DNA from: Novipirellula herctigrandis
GTDB lineage: Bacteria; Planctomycetota; Planctomycetia; Pirellulales; Pirellulaceae
NCBI GenBank assembly: GCA_007859835.1
Contig: SJPJ01000002.1
Coordinates: 635,278 to 699,277, forward strand
DNA length: 64,000 nucleotides
Reading direction: 5' to 3'
The translations under genes and the position numbers were made by a program. Positions 9,005 through 18,648 of the stretch are shown piece by piece. The notes under the pieces are model-generated. The model saw nothing but the letters and a program-made list of their open reading frames with translations. It was not told the origin of the DNA and did not search any database. Numbering within the stretch: position 1 is the first letter of the stretch; the number at the start of each line of letters is the position of its first letter.

Positions 9005-10402
9005 TTAGTATGCTTCCTGGCTCCAAACGACTCGCAGCGTTTTGAGCAGAATCTTGATGTCAAGCCAAAGCGACCAACTGCGAATGTAGCGGTGATCCCA
9101 ATCGACTCGTTGCTCCATTTTTTCGATCGTGTCCGTCTCGCCACGACATCCATTGACCTGCGCCAATCCGGTAATACCTGGCTTCACTTTATGCCGAAGC
9201 ATGTATCCGCGAATTCGGCTTCGGTATTGCTCATTATGAGCCGATGCATGAGGACGCGGGCCAACCAATGACATCGATCCCTCAAGCACGTTGAACAATT
9301 GCGGCAATTCATCGAGGCTGGTTCGCCTTAACAGATTTCCAATTCGCGTGACCCGAGGATCGTTCTTGGTCGCTTGTTTGACCACGGGGCCATTGTCACA
9401 GGTTCGCATGGAGCGGAATTTCCAGACCAAGATTTCTCGGCCATCCAATCCATAGCGCTTTTGACGAAAGAAAACAGGTCCGGGCGAAGTAAACTTAACC
9501 GCTAACGCGATCAGGCTCATTGGAATTGCGGATACCACCAATGCGGCTAACGAAATCGCCACATCCGTGACGCGTTTCATAACGCCATCGACACCAAATA
9601 GCGGGTTTTCAAAAACACTCACCGCGGGAATCCCGCCCATGCTGTTCCATCGTGAATGCAATAGTTCAAACACGAAAAAATCAGGCACGATATAGACCGA
9701 CACCGTCGAGTCACTGAGCTCATCAAGCAATTCACGGATTCGGTCCTCCGCACGCATCGGCAGCGTGATGAAAATCGTGTCGATTATTCCATTTCTCGCC
9801 ATTCGTACCATCTCGGGCAAATCGCCCGTTAGCGAATGCTTTTGCGTGCTGGTGGCGTCAAATCGAACCTCGTTGCGGTCGTCAAAGAATCCCACAAGAT
9901 TAAAGCCTAGCGAGGGATCGTTTTCGACGTTCGCCGCCATTTGGATTCCTAATTGATTCAATCCGGCAATCGCGATTCGTCGTGCCCCGACGCCTCGACG
10001 CAGAAGTCCCTCTTGAATGATGCGCAAAGACATACGCGACAAGCCAATCAGCGATGGTGCAAGGATGACCCAAGAAAACATCACCGAGCGAGCGAATTCC
10101 TGGCTATATCGAGTTGCAAACCCTAGGAACGCGAGCACAAGCACCGTGATACTCCATGTACCGAGGATGCTTGAAATTTCCATATTCGCCGAACCCGCGT
10201 GGCTTTTGCGGTACAACCCCGTCAATTGACCGGTCAGCAAAAACACGACCACGGCGATCAAACCCATCGCTTGAGCCGCGTCGTCGATTGCGCCGCGAGC
10301 AATCCATTTGACGATCGCCAGCGATGCGAATACACCGGCGGAATCGAGAGCCGGTTGGATAAAATCCCAACATCGTCGATGATGCACGATTGGAGATTGC
10401 AT
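9005..10402 (-). CDS. Undecaprenyl-phosphate sugar-1-phosphate transferase (exopolysaccharide initiation)
   Basis: The 465-residue protein has several N-terminal membrane helices and a nucleotide-fold middle region (RRIAIAGLNQLGIQ). Its C-terminal bacterial sugar transferase domain starts around residue 275 (MKRVTDVAISLAALVVS). The domain carries the motifs KFRSMR, RRTSLDELPQLFNVL, GPRPH and KPGITGLAQVNG. Enzymes of this polyprenyl glycosylphosphotransferase family (WcaJ/PssY type) load the first sugar phosphate onto undecaprenyl phosphate at the inner membrane. No other polysaccharide gene is adjacent, so the polymer is unknown. Confidence 0.93.
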   Translation of the reverse strand: MQSPIVHHRRCWDFIQPALDSAGVFASLAIVKWIARGAIDDAAQAMGLIAVVVFLLTGQLTGLYRKSHAGSANMEISSILGTWSITVLVLAFLGFATRYSQEFARSVMFSWVILAPSLIGLSRMSLRIIQEGLLRRGVGARRIAIAGLNQLGIQMAANVENDPSLGFNLVGFFDDRNEVRFDATSTQKHSLTGDLPEMVRMARNGIIDTIFITLPMRAEDRIRELLDELSDSTVSVYIVPDFFVFELLHSRWNSMGGIPAVSVFENPLFGVDGVMKRVTDVAISLAALVVSAIPMSLIALAVKFTSPGPVFFRQKRYGLDGREILVWKFRSMRTCDNGPVVKQATKNDPRVTRIGNLLRRTSLDELPQLFNVLEGSMSLVGPRPHASAHNEQYRSRIRGYMLRHKVKPGITGLAQVNGCRGETDTIEKMEQRVDWDHRYIRSWSLWLDIKILLKTLRVVWSQEAY

Positions 10403-10488
10403 GAGCGGATTTGCTTTGGGAAAGGCGTTTCAAAGAGGCTGATCGTCACAGCAACCAATTTCGAAACCCTGGGCTACTGCACAAAACC

Positions 10489-11436
10489 CTAGCTCAGCGT
10501 TTCGCCTATCCAATCCAATCCGAGGTCCAAAGAGGTCGCTTGGTGCGTCAATGCACCGCAACTAATTCGATCTACACCGGTTGTAGCAATTTCAGCGATT
10601 GTCTCTAAACGCACATTGCCTGATGCTTCGAGCTCAATCGGCACATCCGCTTGATCGCGAATCGCCACGGCTTCGCGAAGTTCGCTAACAGTGAAGTTAT
10701 CCAACAAGACAATATCGGGGCGGACTTGGATCACGTCTCGAAATTGGTCCAACGAATCGACTTCGATTTCCACAATCTCGGGTGCTTGAAGGTGTTCCAC
10801 GGTGGCACCACGCCAATCGATAGCTTTCTGTGCAGCCGCACTGGCCGACATTTTCTCGGAAGTTCCACTGGCCTCATCCCTATCGCCGGCCAACGCCAAG
10901 TGGTTGTCTTTGATCAAAAACCCATCGTACAGACCACTTCGGTGATTATGACCACCGCCGCACGCGACCGCATACTTTTCAAGTAATCGCCAACCCGGTG
11001 TCGTCTTGCGAGTGTCGTACAAACGCGACGAGCTTTCACCAATCGCTTCAACATACCGACCGGTCAACGTTGCGATCCCACACAAACGATTAATCACGTT
11101 GAGTACTGTTCGTTCGCATGTGAGCAAATCACGCACATTGCCTCGCATCGTTGCAATTGCGTTACCCGGAGTTAATGACGCCTTGTCTTGGCAATGACAT
11201 TCCACTTCCAAGTCGGCATCGAACTCATCTACGATCCATGGAAGCACTGCTAAGCCAGCACAAATCCCGGTCACTCGAGGCACGATCTGACAACAACCGC
11301 GCCGATCCGGCGGAATCAAACATACCGTTGTCCAATCCACCGCGTTACGAAGATCTTCGGCAATGGACAATCGCACCAGGGCTCGCAAGTCATTCTCGAG
11401 TGCTTCGTCGGCAACAACAGTTCGGTAGTCTTTCAT
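10489..11436 (-). CDS. nadC: Nicotinate-nucleotide pyrophosphorylase (carboxylating)
   Basis: This enzyme of de novo NAD synthesis converts quinolinate and PRPP to nicotinate mononucleotide. The signature RKTTPGWRLLEKYAVACGGG, continuing as HNHRSGLYDGFLIKDNH, is intact. The C-terminal barrel motifs IEVEVD-like (IEIEVDSLDQ), LLDNF and IELEASGNV are present. The ATG at 11436 is preferred; an in-frame TTG lies 9 bases upstream. At 315 residues it is slightly longer than typical NadC because of an insert around residue 185. It sits between the sugar transferase and a divergent HhH protein, with no other nad gene nearby. Confidence 0.95.
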   Translation of the reverse strand: MKDYRTVVADEALENDLRALVRLSIAEDLRNAVDWTTVCLIPPDRRGCCQIVPRVTGICAGLAVLPWIVDEFDADLEVECHCQDKASLTPGNAIATMRGNVRDLLTCERTVLNVINRLCGIATLTGRYVEAIGESSSRLYDTRKTTPGWRLLEKYAVACGGGHNHRSGLYDGFLIKDNHLALAGDRDEASGTSEKMSASAAAQKAIDWRGATVEHLQAPEIVEIEVDSLDQFRDVIQVRPDIVLLDNFTVSELREAVAIRDQADVPIELEASGNVRLETIAEIATTGVDRISCGALTHQATSLDLGLDWIGETLS

Positions 11437-11623
11437 GGAATTCAATCTAGTTGGTTGAAGAGAAACGGTTGATTAAATCGAGTAGGGAGATCCTTCTCAG
11501 GAGAATCAAACCCACAAATATCAATGCTAGTAAATGTCTCTTTTTTCGAGCAAAATAGGTGAAGAAATGGCCTGAAGGCTTGATCGTCAAACCGTGGCAT
11601 TATCATAATGCAGCCGGCGCCCG

Positions 11624-12106
11624 ATGAGTACGGCACTGGAACGTGTCGTCGATTGGAGTGTATTCTTTCTGTCACCTGCTTGTCATGGAGTTGATTCATC
11701 CGTCACCATGGTCGGTTCTAACGGTACCAACGCTGATGCAACTCCGCTTTCCCTAGCGAGAGTCCAATGGACACTGGTTATCGGTCTTCTGTTTTCGTTA
11801 ACGGCATTCCTATGGGCGTGCTTATCAAGTATCCAAGATCGTGCCGAGCATTTGATGATGGCTCCGCGCGACACGAAAATGGTTTTGGACATCAACCATG
11901 CAAATCCTCGCGAGTTCGCTCTGTTACCGACGGTGGGCCCCGTTCTGGCAGATCGAATCGTCCATAACCGGAACCAGCACGGTGAATTCCGAACCGTCGC
12001 CGAACTACGACGGGTTTCAGGGATAGGGCCCAAAACGCTCGTCGCCATTGGTGACTACTGTAGCGTCGATTCGCCCATCCCTTCGCTAGCGTATCTTGAC
12101 CGGTAA
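11624..12106 (+). CDS. ComEA-like helix-hairpin-helix membrane protein
   Basis: This 160-residue protein has one membrane segment (about residues 48-66) and a C-terminal double helix-hairpin-helix DNA-binding unit. The hairpins are LPTVGPVLADRI (101-112) and VSGIGPKTL (131-139), preceded by DINHANPREF. This layout matches ComEA-type proteins, which bind incoming DNA at the membrane in natural competence. Similar small HhH proteins occur in many bacteria without proven competence, so the role is inferred. The ATG at 11708 is an alternative start giving a shorter N terminus. It runs in the same direction as uvrB but about 115 bases separate them. Confidence 0.75.
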   Translation: MSTALERVVDWSVFFLSPACHGVDSSVTMVGSNGTNADATPLSLARVQWTLVIGLLFSLTAFLWACLSSIQDRAEHLMMAPRDTKMVLDINHANPREFALLPTVGPVLADRIVHNRNQHGEFRTVAELRRVSGIGPKTLVAIGDYCSVDSPIPSLAYLDR

Positions 12107-12220
12107 AAGGTCGGTATCCCGATCCACCATCGTCGAACGGGGATGTCTTGGTTAGAGTGATGGCTAGCAAAGAACGCGTCCTGCATTCCGACCTCGGAAC
12201 CGTCCCTGGAATTTACGCCA

Positions 12221-14332
12221 ATGTCATCCATTTCGCTTCCGCCCGCCGCATTTCAACTTGCGCGTCCCTTCGAACCGTCAGGGGATCAACCGCAAGCGAT
12301 CGAGGAATTGACACGTGGCTTTCAGTCGGGCCGCAGTACTCAAGTTCTGCTCGGTGCGACCGGCACCGGAAAAACCTTTACGATGGCGAACGTGATCGCC
12401 AACCTCGGCCGCCCTGCATTGATTCTCAGTCACAACAAGACGCTAGCCGCTCAGCTTTACGGTGAGTTCAAAGAATTCTTCCCTGCCAACGCAGTTCATT
12501 ATTTCGTCAGCTACTACGATTACTACCAACCCGAAGCGTACATTCCGCAGCGTGACGTTTACATCGAAAAGGACTCATCGATCAATCAAGAAATTGATCG
12601 ACTCCGATTGGCGACCACAAGCTCGCTCGTCAGTCGTCGCGATGCCGTCATCGTCGCATCCGTCAGTAGTATCTACGGTCTCGGATCACCCGACGACTAC
12701 CGCCAATTGATCGTTTCGCTGCATAAAGGGGAAACCGTTCGACGCGATCACTTACTACTTAAATTCGTTGACGTTCTTTATGAACGTAATGACGTCGCAT
12801 TTGAACGAGGCAAATTCCGTGTCCGCGGTGACAGCATCGAGCTATGGCCAAGTTACGAAGAATTTGCTTTCCGAATCGAAATGTGGGGCGACGAGATCGA
12901 ACAGATTTCTTTGATCAAACCTGTCTCTGGTGAAACGATCAAAACGGTGGATCATCTTTACATCTATCCGGCAAGGCACTTTGTCATGCCCGAAAAACGC
13001 ATCCAAGCCGCGATCCGCGGCATCCGCGAAGAACTCGCCCAACAACTTGAAGTCTTCCAGCAACAGGGCAAACTGCTCGAAGCACAACGCATTTCTGCAC
13101 GTACTCGATTCGACCTCGAAATGCTAGCCGAAGTCGGCCATTGTCCTGGCATCGAAAACTATAGCCGCCCCCTTTCGGGCAAGCCGCCCGGCTCAACACC
13201 CGATACGCTTTATGATTTTTTCCCTGACGATTTCATCACGTTTGTCGACGAATCGCATGTCACGATTCCGCAAGTGCGCGCAATGTACGCCGGCGACCGG
13301 AGCCGGAAAACGACATTGGTGGACCACGGTTTTCGTTTGCCCAGCGCATTGGACAACCGACCGTTGAAATTCGAAGAATGGGAAAATCGGACCGCCCAAA
13401 TTTGTTTCGTCAGCGCAACGCCAAGCCCATATGAGCTTGAACGAACTCAAGGAGAAGTCGTCGAGCAAATCATTCGCCCTACTGGGCTGTTGGATCCGAT
13501 CGTTGAAGTCGAATCCGCTCGTGGCCAAGTCAAACACTTGCTCGAAGAAATCCGTATCCGTGCCGCAAAGAATGAGCGGGTCCTTGTGACCGCGTTAACC
13601 AAGCGACTCGCCGAGGACCTCTCGGCATTTTTGCAGGAACAAAACGTTCGCTGTCGTTGGCTTCACAGTGAACTCGATGCCTTCGAGCGAGTCGACTTGT
13701 TGCAAGAATTGCGAGCCGGCCGGTTTGATTGCCTCGTCGGTGTGAATCTATTGCGTGAAGGGCTCGACCTCCCCGAAGTCTCGCTCGTCGCGATCCTTGA
13801 CGCGGACAAAGAAGGATTCCTAAGAAGTGAAACCAGTTTGATTCAAACGATAGGGCGTGCAGCACGGAATGCCAATTCGAAAGTCATTCTATACGCGGAC
13901 AAGGTCACCAATTCGATGAAAATGGCGATCGAGGAAACGAGCCGCCGTCGCCAAATTCAAGAAAAGTACAACGAGGAGCACGGCATCACCCCGGAAACCA
14001 TTCGAAAAGCCATCCGAGCAGGAATCGAAGCCGATGTTGCTAAGCAGCGTCAAGCGACGGCTGCGGCCGACGAATCGGCGGAAGCCTACATTACGCTCGA
14101 ATATGTCGAAGCACTCGAACGTGAAATGCTTTCCGCAGCCGAAGACCTCGAATTTGAACGCGCCGCTGCGCTACGAGACCGCCTCATGCAACTCCGAGAA
14201 AACATCGGCAAACCCCTTTCGGAAGTCGAATTCTCAACCGCATCCACCGGCGCAACCGGTCGCCAAAAGAAACGCCGAAAAGGCGCCAAAGGAGCTGGCC
14301 GAAAAAACATTCCGCGTCCGAATCGTGGCTAA
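12221..14332 (+). CDS. uvrB: Excinuclease ABC subunit B
   Basis: UvrB is the damage-verifying helicase-like subunit of nucleotide excision repair. The Walker A motif GATGTGKT is at residues 45-52. The beta-hairpin region VSYYDYYQPEAY is intact, as are the DESH box (FVDESHVTIPQ) and the helicase motifs GLDLPEVSL and QTIGRAARN. A C-terminal UVR motif (about residues 625-660) contacts UvrC. At 703 residues it is full length, with a basic tail (RQKKRRKGAKG). It ends 23 bases before the convergent sirtuin gene. Confidence 0.98.
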   Translation: MSSISLPPAAFQLARPFEPSGDQPQAIEELTRGFQSGRSTQVLLGATGTGKTFTMANVIANLGRPALILSHNKTLAAQLYGEFKEFFPANAVHYFVSYYDYYQPEAYIPQRDVYIEKDSSINQEIDRLRLATTSSLVSRRDAVIVASVSSIYGLGSPDDYRQLIVSLHKGETVRRDHLLLKFVDVLYERNDVAFERGKFRVRGDSIELWPSYEEFAFRIEMWGDEIEQISLIKPVSGETIKTVDHLYIYPARHFVMPEKRIQAAIRGIREELAQQLEVFQQQGKLLEAQRISARTRFDLEMLAEVGHCPGIENYSRPLSGKPPGSTPDTLYDFFPDDFITFVDESHVTIPQVRAMYAGDRSRKTTLVDHGFRLPSALDNRPLKFEEWENRTAQICFVSATPSPYELERTQGEVVEQIIRPTGLLDPIVEVESARGQVKHLLEEIRIRAAKNERVLVTALTKRLAEDLSAFLQEQNVRCRWLHSELDAFERVDLLQELRAGRFDCLVGVNLLREGLDLPEVSLVAILDADKEGFLRSETSLIQTIGRAARNANSKVILYADKVTNSMKMAIEETSRRRQIQEKYNEEHGITPETIRKAIRAGIEADVAKQRQATAAADESAEAYITLEYVEALEREMLSAAEDLEFERAAALRDRLMQLRENIGKPLSEVEFSTASTGATGRQKKRRKGAKGAGRKNIPRPNRG

Positions 14333-14355
14333 TCCTTTGCAGCGAGGGTAATGCT

Positions 14356-15054
14356 TTAAAGAGTCAATGACTTCAAAAACTTCCCCACTTCCACCGTCGC
14401 CTTTCCACGAATGGATTCGTCGAAGATTGGCGAACTCGGTGTTGCATCGAGATTGATTTCAATTCGGCGACATGTGGGTTGGGTCCATTGCACGATACTC
14501 GCCGCTGGATAGACGACCGCGGACGTGCCGATCGCAATAAACAGATCAGCCTTAGCGGCTGCGGCTTCGATTTGTTCAAGTCCAATGGGCATTTCACCAA
14601 ACCAAACAACGTGAGGCCGAAGTCGACCGACCGCATTGGGGTTGAGCGGATGAGGTGTCGAGGCATCTAAATCCCCGGTCCAATCGAATATTGAACCCGT
14701 ATCAACGCAGCGGGCTTTCAACAGTTCCCCGTGCATCGCCAAAACGTTTTGACTGCCAGCCCGCTTATGCAAACCGTCGATGTTTTGCGTGACCAACAAG
14801 AAGTCATCGTCATGCTTTTTCTCAAATTCCGCCAACGCGATGTGAGCGGCGTTCGGCTGTATATCGGGCTCCTGGAGTCGGCGTCGGCGTTCGTTATAAA
14901 ACTGGTGCACCAGAGCGGGATTGCTTCGAAACGCCTCGGGTGTCGCCACATCTTCAAAGCGATGCCCCTCCCATAAACCATTTGCATCGCGAAACGTGGG
15001 GACCCCTGATTCGGCTGAAATACCAGCCCCCGTCAATACGAGTACCTTCATCAC
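14356..15054 (-). CDS. cobB: SIR2-family NAD-dependent protein deacylase (class III, CobB-like)
   Basis: The protein removes acyl groups from lysines using NAD. GAGISAESG (residues 9-17), TQNIDGLHKRAG (89-100) and the catalytic His in MHGE (His108) are intact. Tyr53 and Arg56 in FYNER match the Tyr-x-x-Arg pair that marks desuccinylase/demalonylase sirtuins. The usual four zinc cysteines are reduced to one (Cys116), so the zinc-ribbon module is degenerate. Its start overlaps the stop of the upstream SprT-like gene by 4 bases (ATGA), suggesting translational coupling. Confidence 0.9.
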   Translation of the reverse strand: MMKVLVLTGAGISAESGVPTFRDANGLWEGHRFEDVATPEAFRSNPALVHQFYNERRRRLQEPDIQPNAAHIALAEFEKKHDDDFLLVTQNIDGLHKRAGSQNVLAMHGELLKARCVDTGSIFDWTGDLDASTPHPLNPNAVGRLRPHVVWFGEMPIGLEQIEAAAAKADLFIAIGTSAVVYPAASIVQWTQPTCRRIEINLDATPSSPIFDESIRGKATVEVGKFLKSLTL

Positions 15055-15926
15055 GTTTTCCTTGAATTCGACTTTGATAGTTTTTCGAGTGGCACGTAGA
15101 ATCGCGTGTAACGGCCGCCGTCACTAAATCGTTCGCCTTTAGGGTTTTCTACTAACACAGTGGCACGGCGAGTGATTCGGTTGACGCGGCCTAACAAGAC
15201 ATGGCCGTCATGGACAAAACGAACTTGATCGCCAACACGGATATTGAACTTTCGGACCGCTCGTTCGCGTTGAGTGATTAAGTCGTGGCGGAAATCGCGG
15301 TGATCAAAATGTCGTCGTGCGATCGACTGAAACCTCGCCTCGCTGCAATTTCCGTCATTCCAAATTAGCATTTCCACCAGATGTGTGAATTCGTGTTCGG
15401 CCACACGCTGCATCGCTTGCAACCGATCCTTACAAAGCCGTCCGGTAACTTCGACTTGGCGATCAGCATCTTCGAAGGTCTGAAACAAGAGCGTCGAGGA
15501 AAGGACCAATTCAAACTTCCGTTTCCCGTGTTGGGTGCCTTCGGGGTAGTGCGTGACCAATTTTCCAGCGACCTGTGTCATGCGTGAGGAGAAACCGAAC
15601 GAAAGTCCCTCGGCAAAAGCAGCAGGCAGGATCAGCCCGTCAAAAAAACGCTCGTCGATCATTTGAACCAAACGCACCAAGTCGTCCCGCCCGACCTTCG
15701 AGAAATTGGGACGGTCAATCACACGGCTGAGCGACAAGGTTGCCCTGTATATTTCGTTCTGCCACGAAGCGATTTGGCCGGGCGAGAATTGGCGTGACGC
15801 GACTTGTTTGGCGAGCCGATCAAGAAGTGCTGGATCGCGAGGTTTGACCGCGCCGCACGAGTGCACTTTTGACCCGATTGAACCAGCCGCGTTGGGAGTG
15901 GAAGAGCGTTTAGAAAAGCGGCTCAT
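15051..15926 (-). CDS. SprT-like zinc metalloprotein
   Basis: The 291-residue protein contains the zincin motif HEFTH (His178, Glu179, His182) in a SprT-like arrangement. An upstream DERFFDGLILP segment is typical of this fold. SprT/Spartan-type domains are predicted or proven metalloproteases; the target here is unknown. The C-terminal 80 residues form a small beta-rich module (VGDQVRFVHDGHVLLGRVNR) that resembles an SH3-like fold. I chose the ATG at 15926; the frame extends upstream to a TTG at 16037. It is coupled to the sirtuin gene through a 4-base overlap. Confidence 0.75.
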   Translation of the reverse strand: MSRFSKRSSTPNAAGSIGSKVHSCGAVKPRDPALLDRLAKQVASRQFSPGQIASWQNEIYRATLSLSRVIDRPNFSKVGRDDLVRLVQMIDERFFDGLILPAAFAEGLSFGFSSRMTQVAGKLVTHYPEGTQHGKRKFELVLSSTLLFQTFEDADRQVEVTGRLCKDRLQAMQRVAEHEFTHLVEMLIWNDGNCSEARFQSIARRHFDHRDFRHDLITQRERAVRKFNIRVGDQVRFVHDGHVLLGRVNRITRRATVLVENPKGERFSDGGRYTRFYVPLEKLSKSNSRKT

Positions 15927-16248
15927 AATGCGAAGCGGTCCGTTGCTTGGCGGAGTCGAAAAAAGGGTCGGAAAAACGGATCGACCGAGCAAATGGGGTA
16001 GCACCGAGAGCGTAATCTTTTCAGCCCTGGATTCCAAGATCGTCGATCGATCCCTAGCAAAGAAAATTTCTCCTGCAAGCGAGCCCTCTAATGGGTCGGA
16101 TTTTGCCGTATTTGCCGAACTTTTGCGAGGATTCTTGGCCTCGATGGGCGAGATTCATTTGACGATGGGCGGGGGTGTCGATGATAATAGTGGCGTCCCT
16201 AAACTTCTCTTTGCACGCAAATCTCAGCAAAAAACGAGTGAAATCGCT
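15927..16248. other. Divergent promoter region between the SprT-like and Gly/Met-rich genes
   Basis: Open frames cross this region on both strands. The plus-strand frame lacks a signal peptide until the ATG at 16249, so the upstream stretch is treated as non-coding for that gene. The SprT-like frame could extend to 16037. I see no hairpin or other clear element. Confidence 0.4.
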
Positions 16249-17955
16249 ATGACTCTTCGAGCGGCAACGAAAACGCAAACACGAAGCCATACGCAAAAAG
16301 CCTTGGCGATCTTGTTTCTGTTCCTGATCGCAGCAACCATGTCGGTCTTGTGCGTGTCCTCGAACGGACAAGGAGCGGCAAACGGCAAATTTGATGTGAT
16401 TCAGATGAACCCGGCTTTCAAGGAAGAAGCGAACGTCCGCAGGATGGAAAGGGCAGCTGGAGCGTACGCGAGTTACCGAGGTGACCCAGCAGCGTTTGGC
16501 AGCCTACGGATCGCACAAGCTTTTTTCCAGACCTATTTGCCCGGAAAAATGACTCAGCCCGACTCGTTTGAAGAAGTGTCCAAGTTGACGCAGGATTCAC
16601 TCAGCTATCTCAATCGCGCACAACGAAGTGGAAGCCCCAGTGCGAAGAAGTTGCTCGAGTGGATCTATGTCGGGATGAAAGGGGTTGCCGAAGGAAACTA
16701 TCAAACCGTCGCGCGCATCAACGCTACGATTGCTCTAGGTCGACTCGACGAACGAGTTGCGGACCAAGCCAACCAGCGTCCGCCAACCCCCCTGCGGTAC
16801 TCGTTGCCCATTTTGATCAAACTCTACGAAGACCAGAAAAACGATGAGGGCATCCGAGCGGCGGGTTTGCAAGGCATCCGGCGCCATTCGATGTATAATT
16901 TCCCAGGCATTTCAGCCGCGGATCGCACGAAATTGACCACCCTCATGAGTGATCTGCTGAAAGAACCCACTCCGGACGATCGCACCGAACAAGCTCACGC
17001 ATTTCTACAACGATACGCAGTCGACATTCTGGACTATCTCAACACCGATGACCGTCCGGCCCTCGCCAAGGATTTGGTTACGATCAGTTCCGATCCCAAA
17101 CGGACGAATTTGATCGCGTTGTATTCGGCGGCCACAGTGGGCCGCATGCCCGAGGAACTAAAAGGTCAAGTGGACGCCCCGGAAAAAGTACTCGAGAATT
17201 GGTCAGTTCGTGCCTGGAAAGGCTTTCGAGACGAGCTAACACACATGGCATCGCTCGGTCGCGGAAAGCAAGCGATGCAGCAACCGTCCAAACCTTCATC
17301 TCATCTCGCCCCCGAGAAACCAACCGCAATGGCTCGTAGCGGCATGATGGGTGGATCTGGGGGATATGATGAAATGATGGGCGGTGGCTACGACGACATG
17401 ATGTCGGGTGGCAGCGGAGGAGAGGGTTACGAAGAAATGATGGGTGGTGGCTACGACGACATGATGATGGGCGGTGGCTACGACGACATGATGATGGGCG
17501 GCGGATATGACCAAATGATGGGCGGAGGTTATAGCATGCCTGCTGCGAACCCTCAGCCGCCCGAAGTCGTTGCCTCCCGCAAGCGACTCAACTCAATCCT
17601 TGAACAAATTCTCCTAGGCGTAACCGGTAGTCCCAAGCTCGATCTCGAGAACGAACAACCAAATGGTGGGCTTTACGCTTCGGTTCCTGAAGCGCAACAG
17701 CAAGAGCTCATGATATGGCTTGAAGAAATGCAACCGGTCGTGGACGCATTGAACGATCGGGCGCATGACACCAAACTGGAGTTTGTCGCAGCTCTGAAGG
17801 AGCAGCTTGAGGTGCTAAGAGATATCGCTGGCCCTGCTGCCGATGAGGTCGAGGCTCAAGAAAGAGCCTATGCTGGGATCGTCCAGGCTTCCGACCTCTT
17901 GAAAGGCGATGACGACGCGGCCGATTCCGCCGTGGGCTTTGACCCCGCCGAGTAA
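16249..17955 (+). CDS. Secreted or membrane-anchored protein with a Gly/Met/Asp/Tyr-rich repeat
   Basis: The 568-residue protein begins at ATG 16249 with a basic N terminus and a hydrophobic signal (AILFLFLIAATMSVLCVSS). The body is alpha-helical and HEAT-like in feel (ATIALGRLDERV, GIRAAGLQGIRRH). Around residues 363-425 lies a low-complexity region built from units such as GGGYDDMM and GGYDEMMG. A helical C-terminal domain follows. I do not recognise the family. Similar Gly/Met-rich linkers occur in planctomycete envelope proteins, but no function can be assigned. Confidence 0.8.
   Translation: MTLRAATKTQTRSHTQKALAILFLFLIAATMSVLCVSSNGQGAANGKFDVIQMNPAFKEEANVRRMERAAGAYASYRGDPAAFGSLRIAQAFFQTYLPGKMTQPDSFEEVSKLTQDSLSYLNRAQRSGSPSAKKLLEWIYVGMKGVAEGNYQTVARINATIALGRLDERVADQANQRPPTPLRYSLPILIKLYEDQKNDEGIRAAGLQGIRRHSMYNFPGISAADRTKLTTLMSDLLKEPTPDDRTEQAHAFLQRYAVDILDYLNTDDRPALAKDLVTISSDPKRTNLIALYSAATVGRMPEELKGQVDAPEKVLENWSVRAWKGFRDELTHMASLGRGKQAMQQPSKPSSHLAPEKPTAMARSGMMGGSGGYDEMMGGGYDDMMSGGSGGEGYEEMMGGGYDDMMMGGGYDDMMMGGGYDQMMGGGYSMPAANPQPPEVVASRKRLNSILEQILLGVTGSPKLDLENEQPNGGLYASVPEAQQQELMIWLEEMQPVVDALNDRAHDTKLEFVAALKEQLEVLRDIAGPAADEVEAQERAYAGIVQASDLLKGDDDAADSAVGFDPAE
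17344..17538 (+). repeat. Gly-Gly-Tyr-Asp-Asp-Met-Met codon repeats
   Basis: Imperfect tandem units of roughly 24-30 bases, such as GGCGGTGGCTACGACGAC followed by ATGATG, code the low-complexity GGGYDDMM region. Copies differ by whole-codon insertions, as expected from slippage or unequal exchange. Confidence 0.8.
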
Positions 17956-17970
17956 AACGCAGTATCACTA

Positions 17971-18648
17971 TCACTGGCTAGCGATTGCACCATCAATTGC
18001 GATGGTTTCGCTAAAATCATAGGGGTGAAACGAACGTCCAATTTGTTGGGCTAACATCCCAAGATAGAGTTTGCGGAACCTCGTTTCGTTCGTTTCGCTG
18101 GTGTACTGGCCTGCCGAAACCGGATAAGTGAACTCATCGAGATCGCGTCGATAAAGGACTTCGCCCGTCGCGGCGTCGATCAACGTGACCGAAGCGTCCG
18201 CTCGTCCTCGGTAAAGCGTCGCGCCGTCGCGAAGTCGTAAATTGCGAAGCTCGATCCCGAGCACCTTCTCCGCTTTGACACCTTTGCCTATCTCGGCAAA
18301 GTCAACATTGTTCCAACCATTACTGTCTCGCCAATCGGCGATCTCATCTTCGCGAACCAGTTTCACGTCATCGAGTTCACGAAGCAGAATTTCACCAACA
18401 TAGCGGCTCAGAAGTCGCGCGGAAATATTATCGGAATACTCACTGTTGTCCGCAATCGTGACGATCGCCAATCGTGAGTCTTCCAGCTCTTTGGAATCTT
18501 TATAGTCCGCCGGCACTTTGTCAGCCCCCACTGCATGGACCAAATTTGCCACCAATCCCAAACAGCCGGTTTGGGTCACCAAAATGGCAGCAAACAGCAA
18601 GCTTCCCAACAAGGTTACAAGCGTGTTTGTGGAGAATTTCTTCGTCAT
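17971..18648 (-). CDS. Predicted lipoprotein of unknown function
   Basis: The 225-residue protein starts at ATG 18648 behind an AAAGGATTCGCG ribosome site. It has a lipoprotein-type signal ending VTQTGC, where the cysteine would be lipidated. The mature part contains mixed alpha/beta sequence with VLGIELRNLRLRDG and ASVTLIDAATGEVLYRR. That pattern recalls outer-membrane-associated lipoproteins that bind nucleotide-like or envelope components, but I cannot name the family. It converges on the Gly/Met-rich gene with a 15-base gap. Confidence 0.8.
   Translation of the reverse strand: MTKKFSTNTLVTLLGSLLFAAILVTQTGCLGLVANLVHAVGADKVPADYKDSKELEDSRLAIVTIADNSEYSDNISARLLSRYVGEILLRELDDVKLVREDEIADWRDSNGWNNVDFAEIGKGVKAEKVLGIELRNLRLRDGATLYRGRADASVTLIDAATGEVLYRRDLDEFTYPVSAGQYTSETNETRFRKLYLGMLAQQIGRSFHPYDFSETIAIDGAIASQ

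Noticed and set aside
15706-16248. An upstream extension of the Gly/Met-rich protein (181 more codons)
   Set aside because: It overlaps the SprT-like gene on the other strand and lacks any domain. The signal peptide begins at ATG 16249.
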